Below, piece by piece: positions 8,489-18,731 of a DNA stretch of 30,219 nt. Positions within the stretch are counted from its first letter, which is position 1, and every line of letters begins with the position of its first letter. The notes beneath the pieces were generated by a model. The model made no database searches. It saw nothing but the letters and a program-made list of their open reading frames with translations, and was not told the origin of the DNA. This DNA comes from a virus: IMG/VR virus record IMGVR_UViG_3300009605_000082, positions 1 to 30,219 of that record. One strand, 5' to 3'. A program made the position numbers and the translations under genes.

Positions 8489-9418
8489 ATGGCAATAGCA
8501 AGAGACGCAGCGCAAGCATATTATGCAACTGGTGGAGATCACGGGAGCTATAGATATATTTCGCTAAACGAGATAATAGATTCCTTTGCAGCGACATATG
8601 TTGGAAAAGGAAAGTTATGCGAAGATGTTATTTTTCCTGATATTACTTTTCACGCAATTAGAGCTTTGCAAGAATTAAGTTATGACACAATCAAGTCTAC
8701 TAAAGATTGGGAGGTTGTTATACCTTCTACGTTAGTTTTAGTTATGCCGCTTGATTACGTTAATTACGTAAAGCTTTCTTGGAGTGATAGTAATGGAATA
8801 GAAAGAATTATATATCCTACGAGTAAAACCTCTAATCCTAATAACGTAGATACAGACGCAACTGCTGACGTGCAGTCTTGGGGTGGTTGGACTACAGACG
8901 GGACCAACGATGATTTAGATTCGTCAGAATCATCAGATACTTGGACTAATTATCAAGCCGAAACAACAAGTGATATTGGGTCTGTAGATGCGGATGAAAT
9001 GGATGATGAGTATGGTAATCTCGTGGGTGAAAGATATGGTATCGACCCTCAACACGCGCAAGCAAACGGGTCTTTCTTTATAGACGAAAGTGCTGGCAAG
9101 TTCCACTTTAGTTCTAATATAAGTGGAAAAACAGTAATATTAAGATACATAAGTGACGGTATAGCAGCTACAAGTGCTACAGACCAGTCGATAAGTCTTG
9201 CAAATAGTTTGGTTCCGAAATTAGCAGAAGAGGCTATATATAAGCATATACTTTATGGAGTCCTATCAGCTAAATCTGATTCAGACCCAAGCATGCTTGC
9301 TCGTATTAAAAAAGAGAGGTTTGCAGAAACTAGAAAAGCTAAGCTTAGGCTTTCAAATATTAAGCTAGAAGAATTAACTCAAATACTTAGAGGACAATCT
9401 AAAATAATTAAACATTAG
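8489..9418 (+). CDS. Putative tail adaptor protein (T7 gp11 / P22 gp4-like role)
   Basis: This 309-aa protein has a helical N-terminal part with LNEIIDSFAATYVGKGKLC and FPDITFHAIRALQELSYDT. A hydrophobic beta segment (VVIPSTLVLVMPLDYVNYV, residues about 75-95) comes next, then an Asp/Ser/Thr-rich loop region (about 120-185). The C-terminal helix is long (SLVPKLAEEAIYKHILYGV...). The arrangement of helical start, beta core and helical tail with a DYVNYVKLSW motif fits adaptor or tail-tubular-A-type proteins that join portal to tail. The gene sits between the 244-aa connector candidate and the giant tail tube/hub gene (3-nt gap), the expected order. It is the only gene in the window ending in TAG. 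The assignment rests on pattern and context, not on a diagnostic residue. Confidence 0.65.
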   Translation: MAIARDAAQAYYATGGDHGSYRYISLNEIIDSFAATYVGKGKLCEDVIFPDITFHAIRALQELSYDTIKSTKDWEVVIPSTLVLVMPLDYVNYVKLSWSDSNGIERIIYPTSKTSNPNNVDTDATADVQSWGGWTTDGTNDDLDSSESSDTWTNYQAETTSDIGSVDADEMDDEYGNLVGERYGIDPQHAQANGSFFIDESAGKFHFSSNISGKTVILRYISDGIAATSATDQSISLANSLVPKLAEEAIYKHILYGVLSAKSDSDPSMLARIKKERFAETRKAKLRLSNIKLEELTQILRGQSKIIKH

Positions 9419-9421
9419 AGC

Positions 9422-12400
9422 ATGCCAGAGTTGAAGAAAATGTTCTCAGCCGCTAAGATGAACAAAGATCTCGATGAGAGACTTGTTCCTCAAGGCGAGT
9501 ATAGAGATGCAACTAATATAGAAATATCGACCTCAGAAGGTTCTAATAGTGGAGTGGTTCAAACCCTAAAGGGTAATACCATGTATAACACTATGGCTAA
9601 TTTTCCATCCCAAGCCGGACAGTATGATTTAGCCTCAAATTACCAGGGCACATGCGTAGGTTCTATAGCAGCTCCCGATAAAGATAAGGTGTATTACTTT
9701 GTTCATCGCGCCTTAAACACGGTTACTAGTGTTGAGTTAGATATAGCTAAAGATTATATACTAGAATTTGATACAGTTACTGAGACTATAAAGTACGCCT
9801 TTGTAGATATATACAGAGTAAATACTACGACTTCTGGAGTTACCGAGGCTAGCACTACGTTTTTTATAGCTGCTGGGGCTGGTAATAGCGAGAATCAGAC
9901 AGGTATAAGAATTGGTATGAATCTAATTTATGGTTCTACCTATGATCTAACGAATAACATTGTTACAGTTACAGACGTAACTTATGATACAGATGAAAAC
10001 AAGTGGAAAATAACAGTAGATACAGCTGTGACTATACCAGCTTCCGCTAGCATTCGATTTGAAGCAGATAGAGTTTTAGAGTTTAATAAAAATACTTTAA
10101 TTACTGCGATAAATATTCTTGATGATTTTATATTTTGGACAGACAACGTTAACGAACCTAAAAAAATACATATAAAACGATCTATGCTCGGTACTGGTGG
10201 TTCAGTAGCTTTGGGTAGTATTTTTGAAGGAAATAATGCTTATTTCCATACACGTTTAGTTATAGACGATTCTGGTGTTGGAGATAATTATTACGTGGTA
10301 ACTAACCCTGCGGGGACTCAACCTGTGTTTACTAACATACACAATGTAACGGTAATTAAGAAAGCTCCAGTAACTCAACTTGAGCTAGACATGTATAGAA
10401 CATCTGTTAGCAGAGTAAATACGGTGACTGGTATTGAGAATAATGTATCAAGTATAGCGACTACCACCGAGTCATGGAGCGATGAGAACAGCTCTCTTAA
10501 TACCGCGGGTAATCCAGTTCCAGTAGGAACAGAAGTAACCGTAAACTTTGAGGAACAAGTAGACTTTAGACTTGGTGACATTTTAATATTTGCACTTGAG
10601 AGCGCTGCTTTAGATGAGGATAATTTTGAAGAGTCTCTGCAGCATGTTAGAGCTGTAGTAACAGAAGTACCAGGTGATAATGATAATCCAGATATTTTAT
10701 ATCAAAACGGCTTTAAAGTAGAGGTTTTATCTATAAAGGATGATGTCGCTAATAACTGGGGTACAGTGGGTAATCCATGGAAAGTAAGACTCGAAGATAA
10801 AGATCCGTTATTTAACTTTAAGTTTCCAAGATTTTCTTATAGATATAAGTATATAGACGGTGAATACTCTACGTTTGCGCCATGGTCTGAGATAGCTTTT
10901 TTACCGACTAATTTTGATTATCAACCTAAGAGAGGTCATAATTTAGGTATGAAGAATGAGATGAGGGGATTGAAGATTAAAAACTATCATCCATCAGAAA
11001 ACTCTTTTCCCCAAGATGTTGTAGAAATAGATATATTATATAAAGAAACAAACAAAACCGCGGTTTACACCGTAAAGACTTTAAGAAAATCAGACGGCTA
11101 TCCATTATGGCCAGACACGAATAACTATCCCGATTCGCGAGGAGAGTTTGAGCTAGCTACAGATATGATTCATGCTGTAGTTCCAGCTAACCAATTATTA
11201 AGACCTTGGGATAACGTGCCAAGAAAAGCCTTGGGCCAAGAGATTACTGCTAATAGATTAGTATACGCCAATTACTTACAAGGATATGATATACCTAAAG
11301 AACCAACTATAAACACGAGCTTCGCCCACGTAGATATAAATGAAGAAGGTAATACTTATCCTTTGCCTTCTGTTAAAACTATGCGCGACTACCAAGTGGG
11401 AGTTGTTTTTAGTGACAGATTCGGTAGAGAAACACCCGTGTTAACAAACAAGGATTCATCTATAAGATTAGATAAAAAATATGCTAAGTATAAAAACAGG
11501 ATAAAAGTACGTCTAAGCGGCGATTCAGAAATTCCAAGTTGGGCTGAGTATTACTCTTTCTATATAAAAGAAACTTCTGTAGAGTACTACACAATGTCTA
11601 TGGATCGTTGGTATAACGCTTCAGACGGAAATATATGGTTGTCGTTTCCTTCATCAGAAAGAAATAAAGTAATGGAAGAGGATTTTTTAATCCTCAAAAA
11701 AGCACACGGTTCAGGAGCTATTGTTGAAGAAAAGGCTAAGTATAAAATATTAGCTATAAAAAACGAGGCCCCTGATTTTATTAAAACAAGGAAACTTAGT
11801 TTAGGCAAGATAACGTCTCAAGATGACATTGGTAGCAGCGGAAACGGGTTTCCTTTAGTAGGAGTAAAAGGGGTTAATATAGCCACAAGTGCTTTTAAAG
11901 AAGCTTATGGCGAGTCGTTTACTGCTGATCGTGATTATGAAAGACTATTTATAAGAGTTTGGGCTGGCAACGAAGCTTCAATGCCATACGAGGTAACTAA
12001 TATTGCTGATTCTGGAACTAACTATACGTTAAATCTGTTACACCCATTTGGTGAAGACATGAGCATTACGTCTACTAACGATACTTACGAGAGTCGTGTA
12101 GATGGCATAGGTATTGAGCTCATTGATTACAAAGTACAAAACTTACCAGAGTTTGACGGTCGATTCTTTGTTAAAATATATAAAGATGATGTATTAGAAA
12201 ATTATGTTGCTATTAACAGCGATATCGACTATTATATAAAGCAAGCTTGGAAATTAGGTTATATAAATAACAATGGCTACGTAAATGCTGGTACAAGAAC
12301 TGGAGGTAATTACTCTGGTGGTTTTGAAGGAGCTTGCCCTGTGTATCCAGTATATCCGTACAATAAGTACGGCGTAGATTACCTCGAGGTAACTAGTGAA

Positions 12401-15400
12401 ACTGAAGGAAATCCTCAGGCGTGGCAAAAGCACTATTCTTCTTGGGAATATGATTACGCAAGATATCATCCCACGGAGCACAATTGGTATGAATTATCGC
12501 AAGACGCTAACGAAGCTTTTACTGGAGCTACGTCACAAGAGTCTACATATAACAATGGCGGGCGCTATAAGTTCTTAACTGGTACTGGTGAATGGCAATT
12601 AGCTGGAGTTAAGGATAATATGGAAGACTGTATGGTAAGGGCTATTAATGGCTTTGGTGGTTGGGGATCAAATGGAATTGGTGGCGAGGGAAATACTTTT
12701 ACCAAGTACGCTAAATACTTTTGGTGGTATACGCGCCAACACAAAGCGTTCTGGATTGACGCATGTACCGCAGCTGTTTACGGTGGTAGAGGCAATACTG
12801 GTAATAACTTTCGACCAGGTACTAAATATACGCCTCATAAATATTTAGATCAAAATCCAGACGATAGTGAAGTTTCTTATCTAGGATTTACCGTGGCAAA
12901 TGATGAAGGTTTCCAAACGCATGGAACATTTAATCACAATTTCTGGTACGAAGAAGGAGAACTTGGAGTTAGCGACGACGAAGCGGGTGTAAGCGGTGGA
13001 TATGCGCTTCCTGGAACGGAAGGACCATCCATATCATCAGGATTTGATATGACTAATATTCTTTGGTACGGTTATACAAGTGATGGTAACTGGCACCACG
13101 GTGGTAATACAGCACCTAGTAGAGGTATATGGACAGATGGCGGTGATTGCTTTATGGATATTTCGTGGAACAGCTTTAACAATCGCGGAAATGAGTGGGC
13201 AGTTAATTCAGGTATGACTGGAATACCATCTAGACTTTCTGACGATACTGGTGCCGTAGCTCCTAATGGTTCTACAACAACTAGTCAAGGTGATATGCCA
13301 GCTGAAGCAGCTTGGGAATTTATAAAAGAATTTGTTACGCCTGGGACTAAGTTTAGATTTAAGCGCTGTCCTGATCAGCAGGTATATACTATAAAAGCCT
13401 TTACCAGTAGCACGACGGATATTGGAAAATATAATGATTGGGGTTTTTACGGCGATAATCACGGTAACTCCTTATCACATCTCCAAAGAGGTACTTATGG
13501 TATAAGAAATGTTATTGTGGGATACTCAAGCAGTGACGACGAATCAGACGCATCACGTCAGTATTTTACGAGTTGGAATAATAGACAAAGGTGGACTGTA
13601 AGGGTAGAACCTATGATAGGTGGCGCAGAAACAGAGTGTGGTTATAATCCAATACACGGTACTGATCCGAATTTAGTTACAGATTATAATGATTCTAAAT
13701 TTAGAAGAGCCCTCCAGCACGACGGTTTTGGTAATAAGTCTGGTTATGATGCTATAGAAATATTAACTCCATTTAATACAGGTGAATCTTCGTATTCTGA
13801 TAACCCGGCTGTATGGGAAACAGAACCTAGAGAAGCTGTTGAGTTAGATATATACTACCAAGCATCGCATTTAATACCTGTTAATTTAAATTCTAAAACT
13901 ATTGAAGAATATATCTCTATAGGATCTAAGTTTAAGATTAATGGTTATATCCCACTGCAACAAGGTGGCGCTACGCCAACAACGACTACTCACACGGTAA
14001 CTGGTCTAGATGGGAATGTAGTAACGTTCACGCCTGCTATAAGCACATATGGAGCGTCTTCAGTTGACGGTAATGTAAGCGGACCTGGTTTGGCAATTAA
14101 TGATTATGTTGAATTTGAAACTCATGGAAATACTATTTCAATATCATCCACGACTAGTGCCTCTGAAATAGGCGCTACTAGCATGACTATTAGTACGAAT
14201 TCATGGGAAGCACAGCATAAACTTGGATGGAGTAACTGTTGGAGCTTTGGTGACGGGGTTGAATCTGATAGAATTAGAGACGACTTTAACGCTCCACAAT
14301 TAGATAATGGAGTTAAGGCCTCAGCTACATTGGCTAACAAAAGTATTAGAGAAGAGCATAGAAAATACGGTTTGATATGGTCGGGTTTATATAATTCTAA
14401 TTCTGGAGTTAATGATACGAATCAGTTTATAATGGCTGAAAAGATAACCAAGGAAGTTAACCCATCACACGGTAGTATACAAGCACTAAAAGCTAGAGAT
14501 ACGCAAGTTGTATTATTTTGTGAAGATAAAGTATTACGCGCTCAAACAAACAAAGACGCTCTATACAATGCTGACGGTAATCCTCAATTAATAGCTAGCA
14601 ATAAAACTATAGGTGATATAGCTGCATATAAGGGAGATTTCGGCATATCTACAAATCCAGAGTCTTTAGTTGCTACCCCATATAGTATGTATTTTACCGA
14701 TGTAATGAGAGGTAAAGTTTTAGCGTTATCTCCAGAAGGCGTAAGAGCTATATCTGAGCATGGTATGAAAGATTACTTTGCTGATACTATGAATTCATAT
14801 GTAGACAAGGCTATAGGTACATATGACGAGAGAAAGAACGAGTATAATATATCTTTAAATAAAAAGTATAGACACGATCAAAAACTACCTACTGAACAAA
14901 TCACCGTTTCATACAGTGAAAAATCAAAGGGTTGGACTAGCTTCAAAACGTTTTATAAATCATATGACACTTCACCTGCTGAAGTCCAGGGCTTAGAGCA
15001 TGGGCTTAGTTTAAATAACAACTACTACACGTTCTTTGATGGTCATATATGGAAGCATCACTCTAATGAAACTAGGAATAACTTCTACGGAACACAATAC
15101 ACTTCTGATGTAACTGTTTTATTTAACGATCAACCAGAGGCTGTTAAGAGTTTTAACACAATAAACTACGAAGGCTCTCAAGCTAAGATAACAAATTGGG
15201 ATGACGCTGGTTTTGGTAGTCAATCTGGCGCCACTGATGGAGTAGGGTTTTACAATAACGATTCAACTACCGGTAGCGGAGCCACAGCGGGTACCACAAC
15301 TGTTAACAATGTTAGCGACAGAGAATACTTTAATATACCTAACACTGTTAGCGGATGGTATGTAGATAATATCGCCACTAACTTACAAGAGTGCGAAACT

Positions 15401-15604
15401 CTAGAGTTTAAGGACAAAGAGGGCAAGTGGTTTGCGTATCCAACGGGTGCAACAACAAACATCGATAATCTTGACGAAAAAGAGTTTTCTGTTCAAGGTT
15501 TAGGTATAGCAACAATGGATCATAGTAATGATTCATATGGCGCAACTATAACAATAACTACTAACGACAGTTCTACCGCATCAGGTGGAGCATCATGGGA
15601 TTAA
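9422..15604 (+). CDS. Giant tail tube / hub (muzzle-type) protein, 2060 aa
   Basis: The N-terminus reads KMNKDLDERLVPQGEYRDATNI followed by an EGSNSGVVQTLKGN stretch, a pattern I associate with tail tube/hub proteins of environmental podoviruses (role of T7 gp12 or P22 gp10). Residues about 470-780 hold conserved-looking blocks: FKFPRFSYRYKYIDGEYSTF, VGVVFSDRFGRETPVL and a WAEYYSFYIKE stretch. Residues about 940-1370 are an aromatic, Gly- and Asn-rich stretch unlike the rest. Residues about 1670-1900 (VVLFCEDKVLRAQ, YFTDVMRGKVLALSPEGVR, TVSYSEKSKGWTSFK, NNYYTFFDGHIWKH) look like blades of a beta-propeller, as known for hub proteins. It is more than twice T7 gp12 (794 aa), so it may also carry receptor-binding or muzzle functions. 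No signal peptide or transmembrane segment is seen. It starts 3 nt after the adaptor-like gene. Confidence 0.75.
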   Translation: MPELKKMFSAAKMNKDLDERLVPQGEYRDATNIEISTSEGSNSGVVQTLKGNTMYNTMANFPSQAGQYDLASNYQGTCVGSIAAPDKDKVYYFVHRALNTVTSVELDIAKDYILEFDTVTETIKYAFVDIYRVNTTTSGVTEASTTFFIAAGAGNSENQTGIRIGMNLIYGSTYDLTNNIVTVTDVTYDTDENKWKITVDTAVTIPASASIRFEADRVLEFNKNTLITAINILDDFIFWTDNVNEPKKIHIKRSMLGTGGSVALGSIFEGNNAYFHTRLVIDDSGVGDNYYVVTNPAGTQPVFTNIHNVTVIKKAPVTQLELDMYRTSVSRVNTVTGIENNVSSIATTTESWSDENSSLNTAGNPVPVGTEVTVNFEEQVDFRLGDILIFALESAALDEDNFEESLQHVRAVVTEVPGDNDNPDILYQNGFKVEVLSIKDDVANNWGTVGNPWKVRLEDKDPLFNFKFPRFSYRYKYIDGEYSTFAPWSEIAFLPTNFDYQPKRGHNLGMKNEMRGLKIKNYHPSENSFPQDVVEIDILYKETNKTAVYTVKTLRKSDGYPLWPDTNNYPDSRGEFELATDMIHAVVPANQLLRPWDNVPRKALGQEITANRLVYANYLQGYDIPKEPTINTSFAHVDINEEGNTYPLPSVKTMRDYQVGVVFSDRFGRETPVLTNKDSSIRLDKKYAKYKNRIKVRLSGDSEIPSWAEYYSFYIKETSVEYYTMSMDRWYNASDGNIWLSFPSSERNKVMEEDFLILKKAHGSGAIVEEKAKYKILAIKNEAPDFIKTRKLSLGKITSQDDIGSSGNGFPLVGVKGVNIATSAFKEAYGESFTADRDYERLFIRVWAGNEASMPYEVTNIADSGTNYTLNLLHPFGEDMSITSTNDTYESRVDGIGIELIDYKVQNLPEFDGRFFVKIYKDDVLENYVAINSDIDYYIKQAWKLGYINNNGYVNAGTRTGGNYSGGFEGACPVYPVYPYNKYGVDYLEVTSETEGNPQAWQKHYSSWEYDYARYHPTEHNWYELSQDANEAFTGATSQESTYNNGGRYKFLTGTGEWQLAGVKDNMEDCMVRAINGFGGWGSNGIGGEGNTFTKYAKYFWWYTRQHKAFWIDACTAAVYGGRGNTGNNFRPGTKYTPHKYLDQNPDDSEVSYLGFTVANDEGFQTHGTFNHNFWYEEGELGVSDDEAGVSGGYALPGTEGPSISSGFDMTNILWYGYTSDGNWHHGGNTAPSRGIWTDGGDCFMDISWNSFNNRGNEWAVNSGMTGIPSRLSDDTGAVAPNGSTTTSQGDMPAEAAWEFIKEFVTPGTKFRFKRCPDQQVYTIKAFTSSTTDIGKYNDWGFYGDNHGNSLSHLQRGTYGIRNVIVGYSSSDDESDASRQYFTSWNNRQRWTVRVEPMIGGAETECGYNPIHGTDPNLVTDYNDSKFRRALQHDGFGNKSGYDAIEILTPFNTGESSYSDNPAVWETEPREAVELDIYYQASHLIPVNLNSKTIEEYISIGSKFKINGYIPLQQGGATPTTTTHTVTGLDGNVVTFTPAISTYGASSVDGNVSGPGLAINDYVEFETHGNTISISSTTSASEIGATSMTISTNSWEAQHKLGWSNCWSFGDGVESDRIRDDFNAPQLDNGVKASATLANKSIREEHRKYGLIWSGLYNSNSGVNDTNQFIMAEKITKEVNPSHGSIQALKARDTQVVLFCEDKVLRAQTNKDALYNADGNPQLIASNKTIGDIAAYKGDFGISTNPESLVATPYSMYFTDVMRGKVLALSPEGVRAISEHGMKDYFADTMNSYVDKAIGTYDERKNEYNISLNKKYRHDQKLPTEQITVSYSEKSKGWTSFKTFYKSYDTSPAEVQGLEHGLSLNNNYYTFFDGHIWKHHSNETRNNFYGTQYTSDVTVLFNDQPEAVKSFNTINYEGSQAKITNWDDAGFGSQSGATDGVGFYNNDSTTGSGATAGTTTVNNVSDREYFNIPNTVSGWYVDNIATNLQECETLEFKDKEGKWFAYPTGATTNIDNLDEKEFSVQGLGIATMDHSNDSYGATITITTNDSSTASGGASWD

Positions 15605-15607
15605 TAT

Positions 15608-18286
15608 ATGGCACTTTACTATACAATAGCAGACACAAAAACAATTCAAGTTGGCGACAATTTAAATGGCACTACTTCTAATATAACTATTACGCCTATA
15701 AATCCTGACACGGATGTACATAGCGGATATTATATACAAGCTAGTAATTTTAAAGTCGGTGGTGGAGAAGAAAGCAACGGTAGTGGAGTTGCTGCAACAG
15801 GTACCAATATATACGAAAATATATCTGACACGTGGAATGTAGATACCGGTGTAACTAAAGTTACTTTTACAAATAATAGTTCTACACCTGGAGATATAAA
15901 CAATACCGTTAACGCGGCCGTGTTATTTGGATCAGTGACTCCAAGCGCAACAGGTAATATAAATATAGATATCGACGAAAAAACCGACAATCCTATACAA
16001 TTAGTACCTGGTAGAAAAGTTTGTTTTCAAGTTTGGTTGCTGTATGACACAGATGTAGTATATAAATTTTATCAGCCATCTAGCAATGTAAACGAGTGGA
16101 CAGAGGCTGCTAATCCATATTTAGGAGTAACTAGAACACAGACTGACGATGGAACTACTGACGGTTGGATTAAGTATACATTTGAAGGCACTATAAATAA
16201 CTATGTTGAAAGTCAGAGTTATGACTTAATTAGAGTTGGTACTTTACGGGCTAATCTAGGTATGGCTATAGATTCTACGCCAAGCGTCTCAACAGGTCCA
16301 GTAGAGCCCGACTTTAGTGTTTACGACTTTTACTTTACTGATAATCAAACTGATTGGAGTGGAACGCCGCCTATATACACGGCTGCTTATAACCACGCAT
16401 CTTTTCAGGTTACGAATTCTAGTAACCAAGCCTATATAATTGGTACAACACTATCTTATAATCCTTTAGATCAAGATGGATATTCTGAGCTAGAAGAAGG
16501 GGATTTTTGTGGTTTAGGACATCGTTTTAGAATACAGCAAACCTCATTTAACCCTGATGAACCCGAGGAAGCGTCTGATGAAATAACTAGTGTCACGTTC
16601 CCAGCTACTCTACCTAGCACATCTGCTCAGGAAACTATAACAGTACACGGAGCTGTGGGAGCAACATACTCTTTACACCTTCAGAAAATGGAAAGCACTA
16701 CAACTACTAAGGTAAATGCTACTAGTGGGTATTATAGTTTCTCAGGAGGATTAAGGGGTTTTAAAGATGTGATAGCTCGCCCTAAAACTAATGAGTTTAC
16801 TATAGGTAACTCTGGTAAAAAGTCACATAAATTTATACTACCTAGAAGTAGTGACGAAGAAAGATACGAAGTATTTGTGACTCCAGCGGGGACTACTAGC
16901 GCTAGGAGTAGTGTGCCCACTAAAGTTGGAGAGGGTACTATTATTAGAGAAGGTATAACTACAGTTACTATTCAAGCTGAAGCGGAAACAGATGCTAATT
17001 GGCAGTTGAGTGCAGCTGCAAGCGAATCTGATGTTACACCTGTGATAACAACGTCTTTCTCACGTAGAAAATCTGCTAGAGGTCAAAAACACGATAGCGT
17101 GACTGCAAAAGCTCAGTCAGCAGTATCTGCTTCAACTAAATTGATATTAGAAAGAGCAGACAGTAGGATACAACCCGGCATGTATGTTATAACGCCTATG
17201 GCTGGTGACGGAGTGCCCTATAATACGACTGTTAGTTCTGTTAAAAATAAAAACGTAATACTTAGTGCTAACTGTACTATAGCTCAAGATGCTAATGTTT
17301 TATTTGAAAGCAACACCAGTAGAATAGTCCCTTTCAACTTAACTATACCCGCTGGCTATGGTGACGGTACAGAGCTTATAGCTTCTGATCCCGCTGACAA
17401 TAGAACGTTTGACAACGACACGGGTAACTGGGCTGCACTTGATACTACTGGTAGTGATGTATCTATAACTAGAGATGGCACGAAGCTACAAGTAACCACA
17501 TCGACAGATAATGAAATAGAAGGAGCTCAGTTACCTATCGCGCACGTTGGAGATGGAAGTACCACTTCTATTGTAGCCGGCAAAAGCTATCGAGTTTATA
17601 TGAAATTAGCTTTAACTAGTGGAGCAACAACTATGGCTACACGATTTAGTATAGGTGGGACTGTTAGTGATGCGTTTACTATCACGACATCAGAAACAGC
17701 TGTTGAAAAAGTTATAGTTGCAGCTAATAACACTGATGCTTTAAAAGTATATAACACCTCTCTCACGAATTGCGTTTTTACGGTAGATGACGTGTCAGTA
17801 AAAGAAGTAACTTATAAAAATTTAACAGCTACTAATAGCGATCCTAATACTTCGCTAGGAGGTACATCATCTGGTTCAGCTACAGTTGACGGAGCTACCA
17901 CAAATAGCTTATCCGTCGTAGTTGATTCGCCTGGCCAAAGAAAGGTTGTAGTGGGAATGCTAGTAAAGAGTGACGAGATAATAGGTTCCGCAGTGGTAGC
18001 AGCAGTAAATCTTTCTACTCGTACTATAACTATGCGTACTACGCAAACTCTATCTGATGGTAGCAAGCTGACGTTTGAGAGTGATCCAGCTTTAGAGGGT
18101 ACATCAAGCGCCGTTACAACAGGCGGTGTTGATCTCTTGCATACTCACGCTACTATATCAGAGTCAGGTAGCGTAAGTAACCAAGAGGTTGCTCAAGTAT
18201 ACGGGTATCTCAAAGTAAATAATCCAAACAACAGCGTTACACTACCTTTCTATTTAGACAGTATACTAACGTCTGCTTCATTCTAA
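15608..18286 (+). CDS. Tail fibre / appendage protein with carbohydrate-binding-like module (892 aa)
   Basis: This Ser/Thr/Gly/Asn-rich, almost wholly beta-type protein is probably an exposed virion appendage. Residues about 1-330 and 330-500 look like successive beta domains. Residues 510-568 and 764-825 form a diverged internal repeat: both have a GM-x-V segment and an I-x-L/M strand and end in L/V-x-F-E-S. Between them, residues about 595-737 resemble a CBM4/9-type jelly roll. An F-x(6)-W start, a GKSYRVYMKL strand and the ending F-T-V-D-D-V-S-V-K-E-V are typical of the carbohydrate-binding domains in marine phage fibres. It lies 3 nt after the tail hub gene and before two small virion genes. 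Binding of host surface polysaccharide is the natural inference. No enzymatic motif is visible, so it need not be a depolymerase. Confidence 0.68.
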   Translation: MALYYTIADTKTIQVGDNLNGTTSNITITPINPDTDVHSGYYIQASNFKVGGGEESNGSGVAATGTNIYENISDTWNVDTGVTKVTFTNNSSTPGDINNTVNAAVLFGSVTPSATGNINIDIDEKTDNPIQLVPGRKVCFQVWLLYDTDVVYKFYQPSSNVNEWTEAANPYLGVTRTQTDDGTTDGWIKYTFEGTINNYVESQSYDLIRVGTLRANLGMAIDSTPSVSTGPVEPDFSVYDFYFTDNQTDWSGTPPIYTAAYNHASFQVTNSSNQAYIIGTTLSYNPLDQDGYSELEEGDFCGLGHRFRIQQTSFNPDEPEEASDEITSVTFPATLPSTSAQETITVHGAVGATYSLHLQKMESTTTTKVNATSGYYSFSGGLRGFKDVIARPKTNEFTIGNSGKKSHKFILPRSSDEERYEVFVTPAGTTSARSSVPTKVGEGTIIREGITTVTIQAEAETDANWQLSAAASESDVTPVITTSFSRRKSARGQKHDSVTAKAQSAVSASTKLILERADSRIQPGMYVITPMAGDGVPYNTTVSSVKNKNVILSANCTIAQDANVLFESNTSRIVPFNLTIPAGYGDGTELIASDPADNRTFDNDTGNWAALDTTGSDVSITRDGTKLQVTTSTDNEIEGAQLPIAHVGDGSTTSIVAGKSYRVYMKLALTSGATTMATRFSIGGTVSDAFTITTSETAVEKVIVAANNTDALKVYNTSLTNCVFTVDDVSVKEVTYKNLTATNSDPNTSLGGTSSGSATVDGATTNSLSVVVDSPGQRKVVVGMLVKSDEIIGSAVVAAVNLSTRTITMRTTQTLSDGSKLTFESDPALEGTSSAVTTGGVDLLHTHATISESGSVSNQEVAQVYGYLKVNNPNNSVTLPFYLDSILTSASF

Positions 18287-18297
18287 AATAAAATAAC

Positions 18298-18678
18298 ATG
18301 CCAATAATAACACTGGAATTTACGCAGCCACTAAATGCTTCGTGCGAAGTCGGTGATACAGCCTATTACGTTAACACTAGTACCTCGGAAAAGGCTGGCC
18401 ATGAGAGTAATGGTTTTACTATTAATAGTACAGACCCAGTAGCAATAGGTACTATTATAGAAATAGCTGATAGAGAAGCTACACCAACAGTTAAGGTTTA
18501 TTCTACTATAGCTGGATGGAGCGGGACGCAGAGTCGATTTATATTTTTCTCTAAAGACAATAAAGCTAATTTAAGCTCACCGCTTGGATATTACGCTAGT
18601 GTAAAGCTAACAAATGACTCTACAACTGAAGCTGAATTACATGCGGTCGGTATGGATATATTCACTAGTAGTGCGTGA
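18298..18678 (+). CDS. Small putative virion protein (126 aa)
   Basis: This is a short all-beta protein. Features are PLNASCEVGDTAYYVN near the N-terminus, an AIGTIIEIADRE strand, SRFIFFSKDNKANLSSPLGYYASVKLTND in the middle, and a TEAELHAVGMDIFTSSA C-terminus. I associate this pattern (GDTAYY..., FSKDN...N.S...GYYA, AEL...G) with a small protein found among structural genes of marine phages, function unknown. It follows the fibre gene by 11 nt, with an A/T leader (aaaataaaataacATG). A tail-tip, fibre-attachment or decoration role is plausible. It ends in TGA and is followed by a 53-nt gap in which I see no hairpin or clear promoter. Confidence 0.6.
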   Translation: MPIITLEFTQPLNASCEVGDTAYYVNTSTSEKAGHESNGFTINSTDPVAIGTIIEIADREATPTVKVYSTIAGWSGTQSRFIFFSKDNKANLSSPLGYYASVKLTNDSTTEAELHAVGMDIFTSSA

Positions 18679-18731
18679 TACTGGTAAATAAGCGCTAAAA
18701 AGTGTAACTATATCAATAGAAATTTAATATA

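Noticed and set aside
18679-18731. Possible regulatory element in the 53-nt gap before the cupin gene
   Set aside because: No stem-loop, TAnnTTTG element or repeat could be seen. It looks like a plain A/T-rich leader.
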